Positions 10,747 to 19,700 of a stretch of 64,000 nucleotides of DNA are shown here, in pieces. The notes beneath the pieces are model-generated. The model saw nothing but the letters and a program-made list of their open reading frames with translations, was not told the origin of the DNA and did not search any database. Source of the DNA: Paroedura picta (lineage: Eukaryota; Chordata; Lepidosauria; Squamata; Gekkonidae); the NCBI RefSeq assembly GCF_049243985.1, contig NC_135381.1:19765345-19829344 (forward strand). Direction: 5' to 3'. A program made the translations under genes and the position numbers. Positions within the stretch are counted from its first letter, which is position 1. Each line of letters opens with the position of its first letter.

Positions 10747-13700
10747 CTACAGGAAACAGAAGAACTCTCTGGAATACCTACATGTGGCTTCTGCCTGAGC
10801 AGGATAATTTTCATTTTCTACTAGTCTGCTAAGAGAGCAGGGAAAAGGCAGAAAGCCAGAGACTGTGTTTTATTGTGCGTAAACTGTTGGGAGTGGTTAG
10901 AGAGGCATGGCAGAAGTAACTATAACAGGTGGACATGGCTTTAGCCTGCCTGTTTCAAGCCACTGTTTGTTGAGCTTTGCTGGCCCCTGCACCTTAATCT
11001 GTTGGTTTTAATGCTTGGTTACCTGGCCATAGCAGAGTGCTCTTGTGTAAATTCAGCGTTCAGTGTCTTGCTGTAAAAATGAAATACTGTAGCAAATAAT
11101 TATTCATCTGTTTCCTGTAGTCCCTAAGCTGGGCTCTGGAAGATGTCCAGCGGATGGAGCTCAAACCTAGTTAAAACCATGGCAATGCTGATTTCTCAGG
11201 ATATTCCACAGTTACTGTTCTGAAACTGTCTCCCTCAGGGCAAATTGCTGAAAGCCAGATCTACAAACAGCAAAGGCACATTTCTAGACAAAACCCAGGC
11301 CATTTTCCTGCGTTTGTTTGTTAAGCTTGGTTTCTTTCATTTCAACAGTTGTGCAAAGATCAGTGAGCATGCCTCTGAGCCACCTATGGACTTGGGCATC
11401 ATTTTCTTCAAAGATGACCCTGGCTATATACCTTCCATATTGCAGCCTCCATACAACTGTGCTAAGACTGTGAGCCCAGCAGAGCTTTGCTGGGCATACC
11501 CCAATGGACCCATGCAGGTGGAAGTGAACGCCGGACAAGCAGATGTGTCCTGGACAACGCTCCGCCTAAAGGGGCTTTTCACAAATATTACAGCCACAAA
11601 TGGTTAGGATATTATTACAATATATTATATTATCCAGAATAAAGTATACAAATTGCCTGCCCTAAATGTGTGTAATGTGTTCTTCCAATAATGGAAAGCT
11701 GGCAGAAAGAGCCATCTTTGTAAACTGCAATTCTGGGAACTATTGAAAATTATAGTCACTGCCCCTAGGCAGTGCAGTAAAACCTGAATTTATATGTAAT
11801 CTGACATATTTAAAAGTACCCTCCCCAGACTGCAGCCAGTGGCTTTTTATTAGTTGATTTGTGAACTGTCTTTCTCAGTACTGATTGACAGAAGATCTAC
11901 ATTAAGACGAATGGAGCCATAACTCAGGGCTGCCTCTGCTCCTGAAATCAAATCACGCATGTCCAAACATTTGTGTAGAATTCTGTACTGAAAATCTCTA
12001 AATTAAAAGTAATCAAAATCCAATGCAGACAAGTTCTTGGTTTTAATGCTGAACATAAGCCTGAAAGCATGAGACAGATAAATGGTAGTCAGGAGGTAGG
12101 GGAATTAGGCACAACGTCTATGCTCTGTTGATATTTTTCCTCCAAATGACAAACAATTTTGGAAGGATGTTTCAACTTGTACAGTTAGCAATACTTCAAG
12201 TAGTGGCAAAGAGAAGCAGGCTGTTGCATATGCTGCATATTTCAAGCAGGCACAGGGCCCCATTATTAAACACACAACAGTTGGAAACACTACAGAACTA
12301 CAGAAAAAGCAAGTGTCTGGTTCACATAATGCTCAGTTTCAGGCCTTGGAAGATTTATTACCTCTATATACACTGAGCAGTAGGGATGTGCACTTTGGTG
12401 TAGCTTGGCTACCTGCCAAAGCCCGAGCCAACGCATAGGAGGCCAGCGCCACATTGAACAGAGCACTAGCCTCCTATGTGCCGCCTTGGGCTTCAGTGAT
12501 TGCCAAGGCGGCCACACCGCACCGAAGTGCACATCCCTAATCGTTTACCAGTGTGAACTGGTAAAAGAGGGCCTACCCACAGGAATAGAGATGGGCACTG
12601 GATACTAAGAGCTACCGCAGGATTCCAATCAGCTGCTGCCATTCAAGCAAGACAGGATGGGTTGGAATGGGAAGAACCATTGGTGCTTGATTCTCCAACA
12701 GCCTGAGTGTAATGGAAACCGTAGCTGAAATCTGGGACCACCACAATAGCTATTATTCCAAAGGAACTATCACTATGTAGTAGAGAATCTTAATTGGCAC
12801 AATATGTTGGCAGTCAGACTGATCAGCCTCGTTTTTTTTTAAAAGGTTCTTTAGATTTTTAATCATATAAACCATCAATACGTCTGATAAAAAAATCTAC
12901 TCAAAAAAGTAAAAAGGAAAGCAAAGATTTACAAAGAGCACTGAGACTCATTTTTTTTAACCTCCAGCCACCTTGCACACGTGCTTCTTACACAAAAGAA
13001 AGGCAACTTCTAGCCAGCACAGCCAGACAATAAATACAGATATCACGTATATGGCAGTTTCCTGCCTGTCAGTTTTTACCAAGGGCAAGAGTGGTGCAGT
13101 GCTTTGCATTTGCTCTCCCCACCCTTGAGGTTGGTGCTTGACTTGTCTCCTCTGCAGGATAACCTTGCTTGGAAATACTGCGGGTACAAGGGGGAACAAT
13201 CTGCCCAGGATCTTTCCTTCTCCTGCTTGTTATATGGAAGGACAGGAGGCAGGCAAGAGCTGAAGGGCAACTATGGTGTAGGAAAGGCAGGGGACGTGGA
13301 GAATCATCACTTCCTTCTCTCAGATAGCTGTATCTGGACTCGGGTCAGAGCCAGCAGAATTCAGAGGCTTGTTTGTTGTCAACTGTGACTGTTGAGCGGT
13401 CTGTGCTTCTATGCTGTGCCGGATCCCGTAACCGAAGTAGATGGCAAAACCTGCATGGATCACAAAAATCCTTTTACTTCATGTGTTAATAGCTGCTAGA
13501 TTGCTTTGCACTAAAGAGTCAGAGTGGTGTAGTGGTTAGTGTTCTAGCCCAGGACTGGGTAGGACCTAAGTTCAAATCCCCAGTTAGCCATGAAACGTGC
13601 TGGGTGATCTCAGCTTAGTCACTGACTCTGCCTAAGCTATGTCCACAGACCTTACAGTGATGATAAAAGGAATGGGGAAGAGTTCCTGGGACTCCTCAGA

Positions 13701-16700
13701 GAAACAGAAACAGTGCGATAGACAGGCACTGATGAAAGTCAGTAGTTAGACTTGCGGGATGTAGTTTTCAATCATGGTAATAGTAATGTTTAACTACTTT
13801 GATTAAATGCTAAAGGTAAACCCCCAAGCTACTTTGATTAAATGCTAAAGGTAAACCCCCCCTAATATTAGCTGCCTAGCACCCACCTAGCTACGAAGTG
13901 TCACCTCTGACTAGTAGCAGCTTTCATTCAGCTCTTGCTGCAGAAGTTGCTTCAGTTGGAAGTGAATCCAAGATTTGAACTGGAGGCCTGTTGCCACGAC
14001 TTTTTTTGACATCAGTCCCTGTTTCTTGGCCTGTAACCAGCTAATTTTTAATGCCAAAACTCAGAAAAGACTTGCTCTAGATGGCCCATCATCTCTTCAC
14101 CTAAACCATCCCACTGCCCACTCAGAAGTATCTACATATTCTGTACATCCACTTAGGAAGCAATCAAAGGGACCATTGTACTACAAGTTTAGTCTATGTT
14201 TTTGCTTTCCTTTGTATTTACTCTTTCTAGCCTTTTATCTGGTTAAGGGAATAACGGTTATTTCTTTTGATATTTTTAATGTGTTTTTCCTTCCTGAATT
14301 GAAATGGTGTATCAGATTGGAGCACGACTATATAGTAGACTGCTTGGCCCCGAAGACCCGGTGACAGGGTCTGATCGTACACGTATAGAGCAGTGGTCTG
14401 CAACCTTTTTATCACCGGGGACCACTCAACGCCGGGGACCACTCAACACCTTTTACTGATGCCCGGTGGGGGGGTAGTTTACTCCTCTACTCTCAACCAC
14501 TGCCCTAGTGCTCTCTGATCGCTATGGTAATGTTTAAACATCCCTTCAAAATAAGATACAGACACGCCGCAACAATGAAGTGTGTTTTAAAGGGCTGGGG
14601 GGTTGAAGTAAAGGGCCGGGGGGGCGGGGGGGAGAAGGCGTCCTTCGGGGCCCACCTCCAGTTAGTCGAAGGACCACATGTGGTCTGCGGCCCACAGGTT
14701 GGGGATCGCTAGTGTAGAGGACACACTGCACATTGTACCAACCTGGATAACAGATTTGTGTGAACTGACTGCTGGAATTGTTTTATCTGAACTGTCGTTA
14801 ATCTTTACTCTGCTAGTGTTTTAAATTCTGAAAGCAATTCTGCTTAGGCTAGCAGCTCCCTGCAACCTCACTGCATTTTACACTCGGCATACAAGTGTAT
14901 AAATGCAGTGCTTCCAATGAGCTTACCTTTCCTTCCAACAGTGCAACAGTCTTTATTATTGCTTCTAGCTTGCTTTTCAACTGCTTGTTTTCTTCAGCCA
15001 GCTGTTGGCACTGAAATGAAAAAAACAGACGCCATGTTACACATCACAGCACGTGATTTTCAGTACCGAAATGAACTGCCTTATTTCTAACTACATAGAA
15101 CCAAGGACTATTTTGCATGTTAAAGTCCCAGGTTCAATGCATATTAGTTTAAGGATCTGAGGCTATGAGGTTAGGAAAGATCCTTTGCTGCTCCAAGACT
15201 GCCTGGGCAGCTGGCTTTGGCCAGCTACAAAAAAGAAATATTGGGTTACCTTTATTTCTGGAAGTTATATACTTAGGAAGAGCCAAAACAGAAATCAGAT
15301 GCTAAAAACGTTCTACATGCACACAAACACCCTTGGGTGATTTAGATCTATCCCCCTGGTGGCCTTACCTTTGAGCAAGGTGCAGTGAGCTCTTTCTTCA
15401 CAGCTGTAGTTGGGTTTTGGCCAGCAGTCATCAGATTACCTGAATGAAGGAGGCAAGTTGCTTTTCATTTTTGTTGACCTGCAAATCGGAGCCAGAGTTT
15501 TGTTCCAATGACCCCCTAACCCAATATATACTTCACCACCAACTCCCTCTCCCCTGCAGTGTCTAGATACTTCAACCTCTTCTACTTCAGAAAACTGCTT
15601 GTGGGAAGGAGAAAAGCTTCTTTGTTCTGCTCTTGCCCTCTACTAGCAATAAACCACTACTGCACCTAATACATAGTAACTTGACAACAACCACTCTCAG
15701 AACTCTTTAGGCAAGCATGTATTCCATTCAGTGGTAGAAGACCTGAAGAACTCCTGTACCTTAAAAGTAGAGGACAGGGTATTGGTTGTGGAAATGGCTG
15801 GATAGTATGCTTGAGAAGAGCACGCCTTTCAGCGTGCACAGCAACCTGACACAGGAGCAGTTTCAAAAGGCATTCCCACCATACCTAGCTTGGCAGAGGA
15901 AAATTCTTGCCCCCTACCCCAAATTAAAACTTACTGCAGAGATAAGGTATTCTCCCCAAGTTACCTTTGCAAAGACGTTTGGGAGATGGTGACTTCTGGA
16001 GGGATGTGGCAACTTTGTTGGATGATTTCCTCCTGGGATGCTTTTGACTTGATGTCTTAGTTGTTATCTTGTTCCCTGAATGCCATACAATAATAACAAT
16101 GCCAATGTAACACAAGAGTTGTGCTTGATCTCTGTACAAATCATGGCTTGACAAAGCACACGATGGCATGTATCTTACCACAGCACTGAGCAAAGTTTGA
16201 TGCCTTCCTCTGGCCTAAAATGCTTTCTTTCACTGAAATGGCTACTTAAGTTGGAGGCACACACATCATTAGCTTTTCCTCCATTTTATCCTCACAACAA
16301 CTCTATGGGATAAGTTAGGAGGAGAGCATGCAATTGGCTCAAAGTCACCCAGAAAGCTTCCATATCAGAGTGGGATTTTCAACCCAGTCTTCTACATCAT
16401 GCAACATTCTAACCACTGCATCATGCTGGCTCTCTAATTGTGACAATGAACCCAGCTGCCATTTTAATACTGGCACTGGCCTTAACCAATTTTCTGCAGT
16501 TAAAGGAGCCAGACCCCTAAAAATTAGGAACCAGACTAATTTTTCAGCAGGGTTTTGTATTTGAATGACCATCTAATTATTGCTACCACAAAACCTAACC
16601 CTAAACTCTTTGTAGATTCTTATGATTTTATTAAAGCTCTGATAAAAGTATATAACTAAATATAGGATAATGCTGGTTGTCATCATGACAGCAAAAAACT

Positions 16701-19700
16701 TACGTCTCCTCTAACCTAAACTTAAATTGTATTAATTCTTTAAAAAGCGAAATTTAATATTGAAGGCAATATGGTTAAGATATAATTTGATTTACTGCCA
16801 CTGGATTGTGTAAAGTTAACATATAAGCAGGCAATGATAGGAATTTCATGCACGTTTATTTTTATCATACTACAAAACATTCTGAAATGATTCTACAAAG
16901 GATCTCCAAGCTATACTATAAGGAAGTCAATACTGAAAATGCTAGACCCTTTGACTTTTGGGATTTGTTGAGCCCCATAATAGCATGTTGCAGATCATAA
17001 TGAAATGATGCATTCACTACCAGTCCTAGTCAAGGAAGGCAGAGAAGTCTTCTGAAAATCCACTTGCCCCCACCCCCTCAGGTTTATGAGTTTCATGCGG
17101 CCTGCACTTTCAAAATCCCTTCCTACATATACCCTATTCCTTGGATACATACACACATACATTTTATTATGAAGCTAGTATGTGGACCTTCAGTAGAGAA
17201 ACAAAAGCCAGCTGGTAGGCAGCAAACTGTCACCTAATTGTAACCTTCAGCAGAAAAAATAGGAAATACGCAGGCATTCCAGTCAGAATAACACACTTCA
17301 ACCCATTCTTGTTAGACAGACCAGCATCCATGTTATTTGCATTTGTTCATCCAGAAATCAATCCAGCTCACCTTGAGCAATTGCAAGCCTTGATCCTTGA
17401 TCTCTTGGTGTACCACGGAGCTTCAGACGTGGATTTACTAGAGTCCTTTGAATTCCAGGAAGTTTGAAAGGAGGCTGCATGAAAATAAGAGGCTTCTTAT
17501 TGCAGGACAGTTCTGTCAGATCTGTCCTTGTTATCTCATCAGATAAGAATTTCCACGTGATACAAGAATCAAGTCTTAGATCGGCCTTAAAAGTTATTTA
17601 TTCTCCTTAATTCTCCCAGATGTTAACACTTCTCCACTAGATTGATTCAACAGTTCTAAGAACATTTATTTGATTACAGGTCATAATAAAGTGATAAACA
17701 ATTAATCAGAATGTGGAATTACAGAGCTGTTTTAATTTAATTTATTTAACTCATTTATATCCTTCTTTTCCCTTCCAGTAGGGACACAAAGTGGCTTACA
17801 ATGATCCTCTCAATTTTATTATCTCCCAGATACTAGTCACTCTTAACCACTTCACCACCCTGGCATTATACCAACCACTCAGTGCCAAAGGTAGTACAGA
17901 AATGGAGCACATAGATTCTGTTGTCCAAATAGCAGATTTTGACAAGAACTTTCAATGCCCTTTCATTACTATTTGTAAGTTAAAAAAAGATATATTCTGT
18001 TTACTTTCAGAGATGTAATGGTGAAATACAATGAGGAATAGTCTCTATTTCCACTTCTCAGTAGGAGAATATTTCTGTATATCCCTCATCCAGCATTACT
18101 GATATCTAATGGATCCAGTGAAGAGTAAAGACTTTCATCAAAGAGAAATTACGTACACTTCCGACATGGTTTTGAACAATAGTTAGTTTTGTTATCAAGG
18201 GATATCAAGGGTAAATTTTAAAGATTTGACAATGCAGACAAACCCTTCTGTATTTAACAACCTATTGAATTAATTTCTGGTGACCAATGACCTAACACCT
18301 AGATCTTGTTAAGCTTCAAAGTCATGAGATCAACACATGTGAACAGTTCCTGACAACCAGAAAGCCTATAGATAGACACTGAATAAGAATGGGACTGATG
18401 CTGTAAGCAGATGCTGAATAAGAAATTGCAGCTAGTGCAAAATGCAGTTGCTATATGGTCCTCACAGGTACACCATGGAGGGCCCATATCCAGTCAGTGC
18501 TGAGGCATCTGCATTGGTTGCCAGTTGCGGCCCGGATCAGGTTCAAGGTTTTGGTACTGACCCTTAAGGCCATCCACAGTCTGAGCCCCACATATCTGCG
18601 GGACCGCCCACTCTTCTATGCCCCCTGCAGGGCTCTTTGCTCTGTGGGTGGAAACTTGTTGGTGATCCCTTGCCCACAAGATGTATGCCTGGCCTTGACT
18701 TGGGTCAGGGCCTTCTCAGTTCAAGCCCCCTCCTGCTGGAATTAGCTCCTGGGAGCTGAGGGACCTGTCAAAGCTTTCTTGGTTCCACAAGATCTGCAAG
18801 ACAGAGCTCTTCTGCCAGGTTCTGACAGGGAATTGGGAAATTGCGGAGTGGGGGGAAAAGGTTATTTTCACTGCCAGGGTGGGACAGATTATTTTACTAG
18901 GGTTTTATTGTGGGGTTTTAGATGTGTAACCTGCCACAAGTCAGCTTAGCTGAGAGTGGCAGGCTACAAATCAAATAAATAATAATATAAAAATAATAAA
19001 CCTTGGCTCCTTATTCTGTACACAGCTAGATGAGCAACCTAAATTGACACAAATCAAAATAGATTTGTCACCTCCCTCTTTATATGCACTTTATTTGCAA
19101 ATCACTGCTAATTAGCAAATGTAATGGTCCTGTGCGTATCAACAAGATTGGGAAACTGGGGCTCTCAGAGAAAAGGAAAAGGTTTCTGCATTCTCATGGG
19201 ACTCTTCAGCTGTGAAGAAAAATATAAGTTTTGTAAATATGCAAAGAAAAGAGACTACTGCTATTCTTCCAGTGCTCAAATAAAATAATAGTTCCTTCAG
19301 GAATAGTTTATCTCTGGAGAACACAATTACCTTAGCTTTAATCACAAACTGCTCATTTTCTAGCGATCTGAGTAGGCCCCCTAGCGTCAGTAGTGGACAT
19401 ATCAGGTTTTCAAGATATAGTATAGAACCACCCCGTATTGAGTCTGCCATGAAAACGCTAGAGGGCGTCACCCCAAGGGTCAGACATGATTCGGTGGGGA
19501 TACCTTTACCTTTACTATAGAACCAATGATCTATATGTGCCTAATACTGGCGGGGAAAATCCATTTCAAAGGTCACCTACCTTAAATTTAATCCTAATAA
19601 ATTTAGTCAGAATGAGGCATTGTAACTTCTCATTTGTGAGCAATAAGCCAAAGATCCAGTCCCAGAGGTTCTGACCCACAGATTAGTTCCTGTCTTCGGG

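Larger units (their letters stand above)
4406..10760 (+). repeat. Left arm of large inverted duplication
   Basis: Reading 4406 to 10760 forward matches 14068 to 11107 on the reverse strand. Matched blocks are 4406-6400, 7010-7130, 9180-9345 and 10418-10760; near the gene ends I see only a few differences per 100 bases. Blocks 6400-7010, 7130-9180 and 9345-10418 have no partner in the right arm. This arm keeps both gene ends in usable orientation, so it is taken as the parental copy. Confidence 0.93.
11107..14068 (-). repeat. Right arm of large inverted duplication
   Basis: Inverted copy of the left arm, shorter by about 3.4 kb. It carries the SLC7A3 terminal exon on the minus strand and the terminal exon of the unnamed gene on the plus strand. 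Private changes include a 159-bp terminal-inverted-repeat element at 12381-12539 and a tandem doubling of about 35 bp at 13795-13862. It lies wholly inside the last intron of the unnamed gene. Confidence 0.93.

Noticed and set aside
11245-11607. 120-codon frame, partly shared with 10375-10623 on the other strand
   Set aside because: Both copies are the two palindrome arms and lie after the stop of the unnamed gene's last exon, so this is better read as 3'UTR. The shared frame follows from recent duplication.
13516-13655. tRNA-like sequence
   Set aside because: Has B-box-like bases but no closed cloverleaf; it is a SINE head duplicated with the palindrome arm.
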